DNA from: Geomonas anaerohicana
Lineage (GTDB): Bacteria > Desulfobacterota > Desulfuromonadia > Geobacterales > Geobacteraceae
Reading direction: 5' to 3'
DNA: 64,000 nt
NCBI RefSeq assembly: GCF_016458305.1
Contig: NZ_JAEMHL010000001.1
Location: 682,001-746,000 of the forward strand
The notes under the pieces were generated by a model. That model was not told the DNA's origin, searched no databases, and saw only the letters and a list, made by a program, of their open reading frames with translations. Positions within the stretch are counted from its first letter, which is position 1. Every line of letters begins with the position of its first letter. A program made the position numbers and the translations under genes. This document shows, one piece after another, positions 41,354 through 50,624 of this stretch.

Positions 41354-42315
41354 TGGCCCAGCTCAACATGGTACAGGCGATCAACCAGGCGCTGGCCCAG
41401 GAGATGGCCCGCGACGACCGGGTGCTCCTGCTGGGCGAGGACGTGGGACGCGACGGCGGCGTGTTCCGGGTCACGGAGGGGCTCCTGGAGCGCTTCGGCC
41501 GCGAGCGCGTGCTCGATACCCCGCTGTGCGAATCCGGCATCATGGGGGCGGCCATCGGCATGGCTGCCTACGGCCTGCGGCCGGTGCCGGAAATCCAGTT
41601 CCTCGGCTTCACCTATTCCGCCTTCGAACAGCTCTTCGCCCATGCCGCCCGGTTGCGTTCCCGCTCCCGCGGCCGCTACAGCTGCCCTATGGTGGTGCGC
41701 ACCCCGTACGGCGGCGGCATCAAGGCGCCGGAACTGCACGAGGAGAGCACCGAGGCGCTCTTCTGCCAGGTGCCGGGGCTGAAGGTGGTGGTGCCGTCCG
41801 GGCCCTACGTTGCCAAGGGGCTCCTCCTGGCGGCGCTGCGCGATCCCGACCCGGTGCTGTTCCTGGAGCCGACCAGGCTCTATCGCCTTTTGCGCGAAGA
41901 GGTGCCGGAAGAGGAGTACCTGGTGGAACTCGGCAAGGCCCGGGTGGCCCGGTCGGGGAGCGCGGTGACCGTGGTGGCCTGGGGGAGCATGCTGGAGCGG
42001 GCGCTGAAGGCGGTCGAGGGGTACGACGCGGAGGTGCTGGACCTGCTGACCTTGAATCCCTTCGACAGCGAGGCCATCGTTGCCTCGGTACAGAAGACCG
42101 GGCGGCTGGTGATCGTGCACGAGGCCGCCAAGACCTGCGGCTTCGGCGCCGAGATAGCGGCGACCGTCGCCGAGGAGGCGATCCTGCACCTGCGCGCGCC
42201 CATTGTGCGGGTCACTGCGCCGGATGTCCCGGTGCCGCTGGCCAAGCTGATCGACCACTACCTCCCCGGTTTGCAGCAGATCCGGAGCGCCCTGGACGAA
42301 GTGTTGCAGTACTAG
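41353..42315 (+). CDS. pdhB: Pyruvate (2-oxo acid) dehydrogenase E1 component, beta subunit
   Basis: 320 residues, beginning with the typical AINQALAQEMARDDRVLLLGEDVG type of sequence; GGVFRVTEGL and the SGIMGAAIGMA segment that contacts thiamine diphosphate are present. The C-terminal transketolase domain holds the VVAWGSML and VIVHEA motifs. It pairs with the alpha subunit to make the E1 heterotetramer. Coupled to pdhA by a one-base overlap. A palindromic repeat lies between it and the E2 gene. Confidence 0.93.
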   Translation: MAQLNMVQAINQALAQEMARDDRVLLLGEDVGRDGGVFRVTEGLLERFGRERVLDTPLCESGIMGAAIGMAAYGLRPVPEIQFLGFTYSAFEQLFAHAARLRSRSRGRYSCPMVVRTPYGGGIKAPELHEESTEALFCQVPGLKVVVPSGPYVAKGLLLAALRDPDPVLFLEPTRLYRLLREEVPEEEYLVELGKARVARSGSAVTVVAWGSMLERALKAVEGYDAEVLDLLTLNPFDSEAIVASVQKTGRLVIVHEAAKTCGFGAEIAATVAEEAILHLRAPIVRVTAPDVPVPLAKLIDHYLPGLQQIRSALDEVLQY

Positions 42316-42324
42316 CCCTTACTG

Positions 42325-42414
42325 TCCCCTCCCCCGGAGGGGGAGGGCTAGGGAGGGGGCGCTGACTGGCACCCCTTTCCCCCCTCCCAGCCCCCCCCTC
42401 CGGGGGGAGGAGCC
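42325..42414. repeat. GC-rich double-palindrome repeat, copy 3 (inverted)
   Basis: Inverted relative to copies 1 and 2: starts CCCCTCCCCCGGAGGGGGAG and ends CCCCTCCGGGGGGAGGAGCC. It fills most of the 137-bp gap between E1beta and E2. Confidence 0.85.
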
Positions 42415-42452
42415 ATGGACGTCGGACTGACACGATTTAAGGAGAATTACTC

Positions 42453-43784
42453 ATGGCTTTCGACTTCAAACTTCCGGATCTGGGCGAAGGGATCGCTGAG
42501 GTGGAGCTGCGCCGCTGGCTGGTCGCCGAGGGGGACACGGTCCGCGAGCACCAGCCGCTGCTGGAGGTGGAGACGGACAAGGCGGTGGTGGAAGTCCCGT
42601 CGCCCCGTTCGGGCGTCGTAGCCGGGCTGCGCCATAAGGAGGGGGCAACGGTGCGGGTGGGCGAGGTACTGCTGACGCTGGTGCAGCGCGAGGCCGAACC
42701 GGTGTCGCAGGCGCTGTCCCAAGCGCAGGTACAGTCGGAGTCCCAAGCCGGGCCGCAATCATCACCCCCGGCGCAGGCGCAGCCACCGCGGCCGGCATCG
42801 GTGGGTATCGTGGGATCCCTCCCGGAGGCGGAGGAGGAACCCCTTACCGTATCGGGCGGCACCGCGGCGGGATTCCCCGATACGGCGCCGTCGGTTACAG
42901 CCGCGGCAGGCTCCGCCGGGTTCGACGGGCTGGCGACGCCGATGGTACGCAAGCTGGCGCGCGAGCGGGGCATTGATCTCAGGAACGTCAAGGGGAGCGG
43001 GCCGCGCGGCTGCATCAGGCCCGAGGACCTGGAAGGCGAGCGCCAGCCTCCTGCCGCTGCCAAGGTCATGGGGGGCGCCGGGGCGGAAGAGCGGGTGCCG
43101 CTGCGTGGCCTGCGCCGCACCATCGCCCGCAACGTCGCTGCCTCCCAGAGGACCACGGCCTTTGTGACCAGCATGGAAGAGGTCGATATCACGGATATCT
43201 TCGAGATGCGGCTTCGGGAGCAGGGGGAGGTCGAGGCGCGTGGCACCCATCTCACCTTCCTCCCCTTCTTCATGAAAGCGGTGCAGCATGCGCTGAAGGA
43301 GCATCCGCTACTGAACGCTTCCATTGACGACGAGGCGCAGGAGCTGGTGTTGAAGCGGCACTACCATTTCGGCATCGCGGTGGACACCCCCGAGGGGCTC
43401 ATGGTCCCGGTGATCCGCGATGTCGACAAGAAGAGCATCATCGAGCTGGCGCAGGCGATCCAGGAGTTAGGGCGCAAGGCCCGCGAGCGGAGCATCGCCC
43501 TGGAGGAGTTGCGCGGCAGCAGCTTCACCATCACCAATTACGGGCACTTCGGCGGCACCTTCGCCACCCCCATCATCAACTGGCCCGACGTCGCCATCAT
43601 GGGGTTCGGGCGCATCGTCGAGCGCCCGTGGGTGCACCGCGGCCAGATCGTCATCAGGAAGATCCTCCCCCTGTCCCTTACCTTCGACCACCGTGCCACC
43701 GACGGCGCCGACGCCGCCCGGTTCCTGGGCAAGGTGCTGCGCTACCTGGAAGATCCCGCCCTGTTGTTCCTCGACTGCGGCTAA
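42453..43784 (+). CDS. pdhC: Dihydrolipoamide acyltransferase (E2) of the 2-oxo acid dehydrogenase complex
   Basis: 443 residues; AAGGAGAA before the ATG. A single N-terminal lipoyl domain with Lys43 in ETDKAVVEV, a Gln/Ser/Pro/Ala-rich flexible linker (about 80-155), a peripheral-subunit-binding domain (about 163-200, ATPMVRKLARERGIDL), and a catalytic domain with the active-site DHRATDG (His413 by position). It transfers the acyl group from E1 to CoA. Forms one unit with pdhA and pdhB; no canonical E3 gene follows. Confidence 0.94.
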   Translation: MAFDFKLPDLGEGIAEVELRRWLVAEGDTVREHQPLLEVETDKAVVEVPSPRSGVVAGLRHKEGATVRVGEVLLTLVQREAEPVSQALSQAQVQSESQAGPQSSPPAQAQPPRPASVGIVGSLPEAEEEPLTVSGGTAAGFPDTAPSVTAAAGSAGFDGLATPMVRKLARERGIDLRNVKGSGPRGCIRPEDLEGERQPPAAAKVMGGAGAEERVPLRGLRRTIARNVAASQRTTAFVTSMEEVDITDIFEMRLREQGEVEARGTHLTFLPFFMKAVQHALKEHPLLNASIDDEAQELVLKRHYHFGIAVDTPEGLMVPVIRDVDKKSIIELAQAIQELGRKARERSIALEELRGSSFTITNYGHFGGTFATPIINWPDVAIMGFGRIVERPWVHRGQIVIRKILPLSLTFDHRATDGADAARFLGKVLRYLEDPALLFLDCG

Positions 43785-43871
43785 AACGGCCGCGCCTGCA
43801 ACCTCATTGTTGTTTTCTGCAATGAAAATGGTAGAGTGGGGCGCGCAATCTTTCTCAGAGGTATCCCGACC

Positions 43872-44708
43872 ATGGCTCACCCCTCCATAACCTGTCCTCA
43901 CTGCGGACGCGCCACCGACGCCAGGTATGCCTCCTGCCTTTGGTGCGGCGCCGCGCTGCCCCGCTCCGGCGGCAGGATCATCGAGGTGATGCGCAGCGAC
44001 CGGGGGGGCGACATGGTCATCAACGGCATCATCGTTGCCAACGTGCTCTACTATCTCCTGTCGCTGCTCATCTCCAGCAGGAGTGCCCTCGGCGGCGGGA
44101 TCTTCGGCTTCCTCTCCCCGGACGACAACAGCCTTGCGCTTTTGGGTGCCACCGGGACCTACCCCGTTTACCGCTACGGGCTCTGGACGCTCATCTCCGC
44201 CAACTACCTGCACGGCGGCGCGCTGCACATCCTGTTCAACATGATGGCGCTCAGGCAGATCGGCCCCTGGGTCTGCGCCGAGTTCGGCGCGAGCCGCATG
44301 TTCGTCATCTACACGGCGAGCGGCGTCGCGGGGTATCTCCTCTCCGTGGTGGCCGGGGTTCCGTTCACCATCGGCGCTTCGGCGGCGGTCTGCGGCCTCA
44401 TCGGCGCGCTGTTTTATTTCGGCAAGAGCCGCGGCGGCAACTACGGCCAGGCCGTCTCGCGCGAGGTGAGCGGGTGGTTGATCAGCCTGGTGGTCTTCGG
44501 CCTGATCATGCCCGGCATCAACAACTGGGGCCACGGCGGCGGCATCGCCGGCGGCATCATCGCGGCGAAACTGCTGGGCTACCGGGAGCGGCGTCGCGAG
44601 AGCTGGCTGCACCATGCGGCGGCCCTGTTCTGCCTGCTCCTCACCGTCATCGTCCTCGCCTTCGGCGTCTGGAACGGCATGCGCGTTCTCTCCTATCGCC
44701 ATTTCTGA
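43872..44708 (+). CDS. Rhomboid-family intramembrane serine protease with N-terminal zinc ribbon
   Basis: 278 residues from ATG 43872 with GAGG upstream. Two CXXC pairs (C8/C11 and C22/C25) form a short zinc ribbon. About six or seven membrane helices follow. The rhomboid signature is intact: HILFNMMAL, catalytic Ser170 in TIGASAAVCGLIGA and His221 in NWGHGGGIAGG. It cleaves membrane-protein helices in the inner membrane. The neighbours give no hint of substrate. Confidence 0.93.
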   Translation: MAHPSITCPHCGRATDARYASCLWCGAALPRSGGRIIEVMRSDRGGDMVINGIIVANVLYYLLSLLISSRSALGGGIFGFLSPDDNSLALLGATGTYPVYRYGLWTLISANYLHGGALHILFNMMALRQIGPWVCAEFGASRMFVIYTASGVAGYLLSVVAGVPFTIGASAAVCGLIGALFYFGKSRGGNYGQAVSREVSGWLISLVVFGLIMPGINNWGHGGGIAGGIIAAKLLGYRERRRESWLHHAAALFCLLLTVIVLAFGVWNGMRVLSYRHF

Positions 44709-44866
44709 TCCTGTGGTCAGTGGCAACGCCTTGAAGTCCCTCCTTTTTCCCGCCTCTCCGTCCTCCGCCCCGGCCGCCATCCGCGTCTGCAACCGTTAGC
44801 CGCGGCCGTGGTCTGACCACATCAAACCACCCTCCTTCCGATTGGCTCGGTCTAATGCGTAACTGC

Positions 44867-44895
44867 TTGTTTGCAGACGTAAAATCCGGTATGGT
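44867..44895 (+). promoter_or_regulatory. Candidate upp promoter
   Basis: TTGTTT, 17-nt spacer, TATGGT, about 30 nt before the upp start codon. Confidence 0.5.
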
Positions 44896-44924
44896 ATGAC
44901 CAAAATTTTCGACGGGAGAGGCAG

Positions 44925-45554
44925 ATGAGCGTCCACGAAGTAAACCACCCCCTGGTGAAGCACAAGATTGGCCTGATGCGCGAGTCCGGTATCAGCACGA
45001 AGAAGTTCCGGGAACTCACCGCCGAGATCGCCTGCCTGCTCGCCTACGAGGCCACCCGCGACTTCGCTCTGGAGCCCCGCTCCATCACCGGCTGGGACGG
45101 CAGCACCATCGAGATCCAGCAGATCAAGGGGAAGAAGGTGACCGTGGTCCCCATCCTGCGCGCCGGTATCGGCATGCTGGAAGGCGTCCTGGACATGATC
45201 CCCAACGCCAAGGTGAGCGTGGTGGGCCTGGCCCGCAACGAGGAGACCCTGGAGGCGCACACCTACTTCGAGCGCTTCGTGGGCAAACTGGACGAGCGCC
45301 TGGCGCTGATCATCGACCCCATGCTCGCCACCGGCGGGTCCATGGCAGCCACCATCGAGATGCTCAGGAAAAGCGGCTGCCGCCAGATTCGCGTGCTTTG
45401 CCTGGTGGCGGCGCCGGAGGGGCTCAAGAAGATCACCTCGGCCTATCCCGACATCGACATCTACGTTGCCGCCATCGACGAGCGTCTCAACGAGCACGGC
45501 TACATCCTGCCCGGCCTGGGCGACGCCGGCGACAAGATCTTCGGCACCAAGTAA
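44925..45554 (+). CDS. upp: Uracil phosphoribosyltransferase
   Basis: 209 residues, the normal length for the family. Key segments are all present: [11 protein letters not shown], the PRPP-binding loop [10 protein letters not shown] and the C-terminal uracil-binding [13 protein letters not shown]. It converts uracil and PRPP to UMP for pyrimidine salvage. GGGAGAGG lies before the ATG. The uracil permease gene follows, with a hairpin between them, so the pair forms a salvage operon. Confidence 0.97.
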   Translation: MSVHEVNHPLVKHKIGLMRESGISTKKFRELTAEIACLLAYEATRDFALEPRSITGWDGSTIEIQQIKGKKVTVVPILRAGIGMLEGVLDMIPNAKVSVVGLARNEETLEAHTYFERFVGKLDERLALIIDPMLATGGSMAATIEMLRKSGCRQIRVLCLVAAPEGLKKITSAYPDIDIYVAAIDERLNEHGYILPGLGDAGDKIFGTK

Positions 45555-45582
45555 CACCCCTGCTGCACGTAAGCGGGGGTGT
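45554..45582 (+). other. Intercistronic hairpin between upp and the permease gene
   Basis: ACACCCC and GGGGTGT pair, extended by TGC/GCG. No T run follows. It could be an attenuator, an RNA-processing site or a transcript stabiliser for upp. Confidence 0.45.
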
Positions 45583-45616
45583 CCCCTCCGTATCATTTCC
45601 TAGCGAGGTCAATTGC

Positions 45617-46897
45617 ATGTCTGAAGTAAAAGATCCGGTCTGGCGCCAGGCGCTGTCCGGTGCGCAGATCCTTTTTGTCGCCTTTGGCGCGCTGGTGCTG
45701 GTGCCGATCCTCACCGGCCTCAACCCGAGCATGGCCCTTCTCGGCGCCGGGATGGGTACCCTCATCTTCCAGCTCTGCACCAAGCGCCAGGTCCCCATCT
45801 TCCTGGGTTCCTCTTTCGCCTTCATCGCGCCCATCATCTACAGCGTGCAGACCTGGGGCCTTCCCTCGACCTTGGCCGGCCTCTTCGCCGCCGGCTGGCT
45901 CTATCTCGCCTTCTCGCTTGCGATTTACCTGCGCGGCGCGGACTTCGTGCACCGCATCATGCCGCCGGTGGTGGTCGGTCCCATCATCATGATCATCGGC
46001 CTGGGCCTCGCCAACGTGGCAGTCAACATGGCCATGGGCAAGACCGGTGACGGCAAGGCTGTCCTGGTCGACTACAACACCGCGCTCCTCGTGGCCGGCA
46101 TCTCGCTTGCCACCACCGCCGCCGTGGCGGTGCGCGCCCGCGGCATCTTCCGGCTGCTGCCGGTCCTCTCCGGCGTTGCGGTGGGCTACGTGCTCTCCAT
46201 TTTCCTGGGCCTCGTGGACTTCTCCAAGATCGCCGCCGCACCGTGGCTCGAGGTGCCCAAGTTCGTAACGCCGGAGTGGAACTGGTCCGCGGTCCTGTTC
46301 ATGGTTCCGGTCGCCCTGGCGCCCGCCATCGAGCACGTCGGCGACGTGGTCGCCATCGGCGCAGTCACCGGCAAGGACTACACCGAGAAGCCGGGCCTGC
46401 ACCGCACCATGCTGGGCGACGGCTTGGCGGTCTGTGCCGCCGCGCTGGTGGGCGGCCCTCCGGTCACCACCTACGCCGAGGTTACCGGCGCCGTCATGAT
46501 CACCCGCTGCTACAACCCGGTCATCATGACCTGGGCCGCCGGCTTCGCCATCGTGATGGCTTTCTTCGGCAAGTTCAACGCCATCCTGCAGTCCATCCCG
46601 GTGCCGGTCATGGGGGGCATCATGATGCTCCTGTTCGGCTCCATCGCCTCGGTCGGCCTGAACACCCTGATCCACGCCCGGGTCGACATGCACCGCCCGC
46701 GCAACCTGGTCATCGTGTCGCTGGTGCTGGTCTTCGGCATCGGCGGGCTCAGCATCAACGTAGCCGGCCAGCACCTGCACGGCGTGAGCCTGTGCGGCAT
46801 CGCCGCCATTCTCTTGAACCTGCTGCTCCCGAAAGGCGAGGCCGCCCCGATGGGTGGCGACGCCGTCGAGGAAGAGCCGGAGGAGACGGTGGCGTAA
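45617..46897 (+). CDS. uraA: Uracil permease (NCS2/UraA family)
   Basis: 426 residues from ATG 45617; a longer reading overlaps upp and is rejected. About 12 to 14 membrane helices. The NCS2 motifs are visible: the central APAIEHVGDVVAIGAVTG segment with the substrate-binding Glu, and GGPPVTTYAEVTGAV. It imports uracil with protons across the inner membrane and feeds Upp. The C-terminus is an acidic cytosolic tail. Followed by a strong terminator. Confidence 0.95.
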   Translation: MSEVKDPVWRQALSGAQILFVAFGALVLVPILTGLNPSMALLGAGMGTLIFQLCTKRQVPIFLGSSFAFIAPIIYSVQTWGLPSTLAGLFAAGWLYLAFSLAIYLRGADFVHRIMPPVVVGPIIMIIGLGLANVAVNMAMGKTGDGKAVLVDYNTALLVAGISLATTAAVAVRARGIFRLLPVLSGVAVGYVLSIFLGLVDFSKIAAAPWLEVPKFVTPEWNWSAVLFMVPVALAPAIEHVGDVVAIGAVTGKDYTEKPGLHRTMLGDGLAVCAAALVGGPPVTTYAEVTGAVMITRCYNPVIMTWAAGFAIVMAFFGKFNAILQSIPVPVMGGIMMLLFGSIASVGLNTLIHARVDMHRPRNLVIVSLVLVFGIGGLSINVAGQHLHGVSLCGIAAILLNLLLPKGEAAPMGGDAVEEEPEETVA

Positions 46898-46928
46898 GCC
46901 CGGTCTGCAGCCACTGCCGCGAAATGGA

Positions 46929-46963
46929 ACGCCGCCCCGTACAACTGGGGCGGCGTTTTTTTT
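46929..46963 (+). terminator. Terminator of the upp-uraA operon
   Basis: ACGCCGCCCC and GGGGCGGCGT form a 10-bp stem followed by eight or nine T residues. Confidence 0.95.
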
Positions 46964-46996
46964 GTCCGCGGGAAAAGAACCAGCCACGTACCTGTA

Positions 46997-47014
46997 GGGG
47001 CGAATATTCGCCCC
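46997..47014. repeat. Perfect 18-bp palindrome
   Basis: GGGGCGAATATTCGCCCC. Palindromes of this type are common between genes in related bacteria; here it is isolated in the 400-bp gap between uraA and bfr. Confidence 0.6.
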
Positions 47015-47082
47015 CCTCCGGCGGTTAAGGCGAAGTGGGACATCCTCCGCCAGCTGTCTTTTGTTGTTCCCCACTCCTTTTT

Positions 47083-47121
47083 TCTTAGCGTCTCCGCGCC
47101 TCTGCGCCTTTGCGTTAAGAA
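47083..47121. repeat. Low-complexity intergenic repeat
   Basis: Contains CTTAGCGTCTCCGCGCCTCT followed by GCGCCTTTGCGTTAAG. The periodic CTCnGCGCCT pattern is known from dispersed intergenic repeats in several bacterial groups. No second copy is in this window. Confidence 0.45.
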
Positions 47122-47165
47122 GTCGTGCTTTCCGGTTCTTGCTTTCCCCCAAGACTCCCTTCCAA

Positions 47166-47193
47166 TTGCCAACCCCTCCGACGCAGGTATAAT
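47166..47193 (+). promoter_or_regulatory. Promoter of the bacterioferritin gene
   Basis: TTGCCA, 16-nt spacer, perfect TATAAT, about 110 nt before the start. The AT-rich stretch just downstream (TTTAAAAATTAGAATAAATT) could hold a Fur-like site, but I cannot confirm one. Confidence 0.65.
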
Positions 47194-47301
47194 CTACTGG
47201 TTTAAAAATTAGAATAAATTAACCTGTTTAGCCGGCGCACCCTTTCGGTTGCCGGAAGCGAACCGCGCCTGCAGCCGCTGGGCGCAAAAAGGAGGTCGTC
47301 C

Positions 47302-47769
47302 ATGAAGGGGAACGAGAGGGTGATCGAACAGTTGAACGTACGCCTGGCGGAGGAGCTGACCGCCACCAACCAGTACATGGTGCACGCGGAGATGTGCGAG
47401 AACTGGGGCTACAAGAGGCTCTACTCCGCAATCAGGGAGCGCGCCATCACCGAGATGAAGCACGCGGAGAAGCTGATCGAGCGGATCCTGTTCCTGGAGG
47501 GGAGGCCGATCGTGAGCAGGCTGGACCCGATCCACATCGGCGGCGAGATCCCGAAGATGCACCAGTTCGACCATGCCCTCGAGGAGAGCGCCATCAAGGG
47601 GTACAACGAGAGCATCAAGCTGGCGCTGGAGTTGGGGGACAACGGGACCAAGGAACTGCTGGAATCGATTCTTAAGCAGGAGGAGGATCACATCGACGAC
47701 ATCGAGGCCCAACTGGACCAGATCTCCCAGATGGGGGTGCAGAATTACCTGGTGGACCAGGTCGGCTGA
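47302..47769 (+). CDS. bfr: Bacterioferritin
   Basis: 155 residues, the normal length. Four-helix ferritin fold with the di-iron ligands Glu in LAEELTATNQY, Glu and His in EMKHAEKLIER, and Glu/His in KQEEDHIDD; the Met in EMKHAE is at the position that ligates haem between subunits. It stores iron as ferric mineral in a 24-mer in the cytosol. AAAAAGGAGG precedes the ATG. Single gene with its own promoter and terminator. Confidence 0.96.
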   Translation: MKGNERVIEQLNVRLAEELTATNQYMVHAEMCENWGYKRLYSAIRERAITEMKHAEKLIERILFLEGRPIVSRLDPIHIGGEIPKMHQFDHALEESAIKGYNESIKLALELGDNGTKELLESILKQEEDHIDDIEAQLDQISQMGVQNYLVDQVG

Positions 47770-47792
47770 CGCCGGGGCAGGGAGAAACCAGA

Positions 47793-47830
47793 AGAGAGGG
47801 CGCCGGGAGTGATCCCGGCGCCCTCTCTTT
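47793..47830. terminator. Bidirectional terminator between bfr and the PAS gene
   Basis: AGAGAGGGCGCCGGG pairs with CCCGGCGCCCTCTCT. It lies between converging genes and has T or A runs of modest length on both sides. Confidence 0.85.
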
Positions 47831-47838
47831 GCCCAGTC

Positions 47839-48279
47839 TCAGGAGGCCTGTCCCTTTTCCAGCTCGGCCAGGCGCGCCCGCAGCGTCTTTTCCTTCTGCC
47901 AGCGCACGCTTACGTCCCGCATCACGGCCACGGTTCCGGCGACCTTCCCTTCAGCATCCCTGATGATGGTCATAGAGAACTCGGTTGAGATGCGCGTGCC
48001 GTCCTTTTTCAGGGCCGGGGCCGCGAGGAGCTCCGTCGCGTAGCGCGTGGTGCCGGTCTCCATGACGCGGTAGTACCCCTCCCAGTGGCGGGGGCGCTGG
48101 TTCTCCGGGATGAAGATGTCCAGCGACTGCCCCAGCGCCTCTTCGGCACTGAACCCCAGCATCTCTTCCGCTCCCTTGTTCCACAGTCTGATCAAACCTT
48201 CCCTGTCAGAGAAGATGATGGCGTCGTTGCAGTTCTGTACCAGTTGCCGGTACAGTTCCTGTTCGTCTACGTCGTTCAT
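47839..48279 (-). CDS. Stand-alone PAS-domain protein
   Basis: 146 residues; GGGAGG before the ATG. A single PAS domain covers about 8-128 (AIIFSDREGLIRLWNKGAEEMLGFS, then a PAC-like GTRISTEFSMTII and AVMRDVSVRW). A short charged helix ends the protein. There is no output domain, membrane segment or haem ligand that I can name. It probably senses a small ligand or redox state and works through a partner protein. Confidence 0.9.
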   Translation of the reverse strand: MNDVDEQELYRQLVQNCNDAIIFSDREGLIRLWNKGAEEMLGFSAEEALGQSLDIFIPENQRPRHWEGYYRVMETGTTRYATELLAAPALKKDGTRISTEFSMTIIRDAEGKVAGTVAVMRDVSVRWQKEKTLRARLAELEKGQAS

Positions 48280-48418
48280 GGCGACCTCCCGTGCTTTTTT
48301 CTTTCAATAGTACCATCCCCTGCACAACCGACTCTTGACGAAAATCAAAAAGATCCGGTCGTGAGCCTGCGTGCACCTCTCGCTACGATTAAATGTTGAT
48401 AATTTTAAACACCGTTTC

Positions 48419-48446
48419 TAAAGATGCAGTAAACATTTGCCGATAC
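48419..48446 (+). promoter_or_regulatory. Sigma28 (FliA)-type promoter of the chemoreceptor gene
   Basis: TAAA, 16-nt spacer, GCCGATAC, close to the flagellar sigma28 consensus TAAA-N15-GCCGATAA. The predicted start lies about 38 nt before the chosen ATG 48491, which also argues against earlier start codons. Confidence 0.65.
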
Positions 48447-48490
48447 TGACACCAATGACAGAGGACTCTGGGGTCCATCAGGGAGGCATG

Positions 48491-50572
48491 ATGTTCAAGA
48501 ACAAGCTGATGCACAAGATCCTGGCCATCATCGGCGTGAACCTTCTGGTCGGCATCGCAATAGTAGGATGCTTGGCAATCTGGCTGCAGTACAGCTCCAC
48601 CATGAAGCTGCAGGAGCAGAACAGCCGCACCATGTCGGCCGTGATCATTGACGAGATCAAGGCCTTCATGATGAAGGATGACTCCAAGTCGGTGCTCAAT
48701 CTCGCCAAGACGGCGAAGGAGCAAAACTTCGGCTTCGACCTGCAGATCTATGGCAAAGACGGCAAGGATCCGGTCACCGGAGCCGTCAACAAGGACGTCA
48801 CGGACAGTTTCGCCACCGGCAAGCGGGTCGAGAAGCGGGAGGTGGTGGGTGGCATCCACACCCTGCGCGCCGCGGTCCCCATGAAGAACGAGCAGCGCTG
48901 CCAGCAGTGTCACGATGCCGGTGACAAGTACCTGGGCGCAGTTTTGCTCACCTCTTCCCTTGAGGGTGGCTACCAGAGCGCGGTGAGGATGATAGCCATA
49001 CTGGTTGGGGCCGGCTGCATCTTCTTCATCTGCATGATGGGTGGGATGTACTTCTTCTTCAGGAAATCGGTGATGCGGGAGATCCTCTTCTTCTCGGAGA
49101 AGCTGAAGGATATCGCGGAAGGGGAGGGTGACCTCACCAAGGAGATCCCGATACGCTCCGAGGACGAGATCGGCGACCTGGCGCGTCACATCAACCACCT
49201 GGTCCAGAAGCTGCGCGAGACCATCACCGTGCTCTACGATCTGGCTGAGAGCATCTCCATCTCGCTGTGCCAGGTTTCCAGCCGTGCCGCCAAGACGGTG
49301 ACCTCGGCCGCAGACCAGAAGCAGCGTTCCGAAGCTGTCGCGGTCGCCACGGAGGAGATGGCGGCGACCCTGAATGTCGTGGCCGGCAACACGCAGCAGG
49401 CCGCAGGCTTCTCATCGGAGGTCGACGACGCCGCCAACCGCGGCATGAGCGTTGTGGACAGCGCCTGCAACTCCATCACCATGATCAGGGAGAACGTGGC
49501 GCAGACCCTGGGGACCGTGCAACGGCTGGAGACCTCGTCGGCGCAGATCGGCGACATCATCGTTCTCATCGAGGACATCGCCGACCAGACCAAGCTGCTG
49601 GCCCTAAACGCCGCTATCGAGGCGGCGCGCGCCGGTGAGCACGGCCGAGGATTCGCCGTGGTCGCGGACGAGGTGAAGATGCTTTCCGAGAAGACGGCGA
49701 CGTCTACCAAGGAAATCGCCAAGATCATCACCAACATTCAGATCGAGAGCCGCGAGGCCGCCCGCTCCATCACCGAGGAGCAGGGGCGCGTGGAAGACGG
49801 GGTCGAGAAATCGGCGGCGGCACGGGAGTGCCTGGAGCGGATCCTGGGGCTGGCGGGAGAGACGGCGCAGCTCATCAACCAGATCGCCTCCGCCACCGAA
49901 GAACAGAGCGCCACTACCAACGAAATCGCGGAAAAAATCCACAACGTCTCCAGTTCCGCCTCGGGGGTGCACGAGGACATGCTGGAAAGTGACCGCTCCT
50001 TCGGGGACCTGACCAGGGTGGCGGAGCAGATCTTCTCCACGGTCGGAAAATTCAGCGTCGGCAACCGGCACGACGAGATGAAGGCTCTCGCCACCGAGCT
50101 GAGGGACAAGCTGACCGCTACCCTGGAGCAGGGGGTGGCAGCCGGCAAGATCACCATGGCCGACCTCTTCGACCGCAACTATCGCCCCATTGCCAACACC
50201 TCGCCCCAGAAGTACCACACCGCGTTCGACAGTTTCTTCGATCAGTACGTGGGGCCGGTGCAGGAGGAGGTTCTCGGGCGCAAGGGAACCATCTTCTTCG
50301 CCATCTGCGTCGACGACCACGGCTATGTCCCCTGCCACAACCTGCGCTATTCCAAGCCGCTTACCGGCGACCCGGAAACCGACAAGGTGAACAACCGGAC
50401 CAAGCGGATCTTCGACGACAAGACCGGGCTCAAGGCCGCCCAGAATATGGAGCCGTACCTGCTGCAGACCTACATGAGGGATACCGGTGAGATCATGAAC
50501 GACATATCCACCCCCATCATGATCAACAACCGGCACTGGGGCGCGGTCCGGCTCGGGTATCTTGCCAAGTAG
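48491..50572 (+). CDS. Methyl-accepting chemotaxis protein with periplasmic c-haem sensor and extra C-terminal domain
   Basis: 693 residues from ATG 48491 (GGGAGG 4 nt upstream). Membrane helix 1 (about 7-30), a periplasmic sensor of about 130 residues with one CXXCH (CQQCH, 137-141), helix 2 (about 163-190), HAMP, then the MCP signalling domain with its conserved tip ([24 protein letters not shown]). Similar haem sensor domains are described in Geobacter chemoreceptors. After the signalling domain comes a further cytosolic domain of about 170 residues (from about 520), with motifs FDRNYRPI and [12 protein letters not shown] and ending HWGAVRLGY, which looks like a PAS/Cache-type ligand domain. 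Two sensory inputs, one each side of the membrane, are therefore likely. Confidence 0.92.
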   Translation: MFKNKLMHKILAIIGVNLLVGIAIVGCLAIWLQYSSTMKLQEQNSRTMSAVIIDEIKAFMMKDDSKSVLNLAKTAKEQNFGFDLQIYGKDGKDPVTGAVNKDVTDSFATGKRVEKREVVGGIHTLRAAVPMKNEQRCQQCHDAGDKYLGAVLLTSSLEGGYQSAVRMIAILVGAGCIFFICMMGGMYFFFRKSVMREILFFSEKLKDIAEGEGDLTKEIPIRSEDEIGDLARHINHLVQKLRETITVLYDLAESISISLCQVSSRAAKTVTSAADQKQRSEAVAVATEEMAATLNVVAGNTQQAAGFSSEVDDAANRGMSVVDSACNSITMIRENVAQTLGTVQRLETSSAQIGDIIVLIEDIADQTKLLALNAAIEAARAGEHGRGFAVVADEVKMLSEKTATSTKEIAKIITNIQIESREAARSITEEQGRVEDGVEKSAAARECLERILGLAGETAQLINQIASATEEQSATTNEIAEKIHNVSSSASGVHEDMLESDRSFGDLTRVAEQIFSTVGKFSVGNRHDEMKALATELRDKLTATLEQGVAAGKITMADLFDRNYRPIANTSPQKYHTAFDSFFDQYVGPVQEEVLGRKGTIFFAICVDDHGYVPCHNLRYSKPLTGDPETDKVNNRTKRIFDDKTGLKAAQNMEPYLLQTYMRDTGEIMNDISTPIMINNRHWGAVRLGYLAK

Positions 50573-50592
50573 CTTCCCCCCTGACTTGCTCT

Positions 50593-50624
50593 GAAAGGGG
50601 CCCGCCCTGAGGCGGCCCCTTTTC
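50593..50624 (+). terminator. Terminator of the chemoreceptor gene
   Basis: AAAGGGGCC and GGCCCCTTTT flank a CGCCCTGAGGC loop; the transcript would end in a T run. Confidence 0.85.

Noticed and set aside
45593-47152. 519-codon minus-strand frame
   Set aside because: Antisense to uraA and crossing its terminator; extremely Asp/His/Gln-rich.
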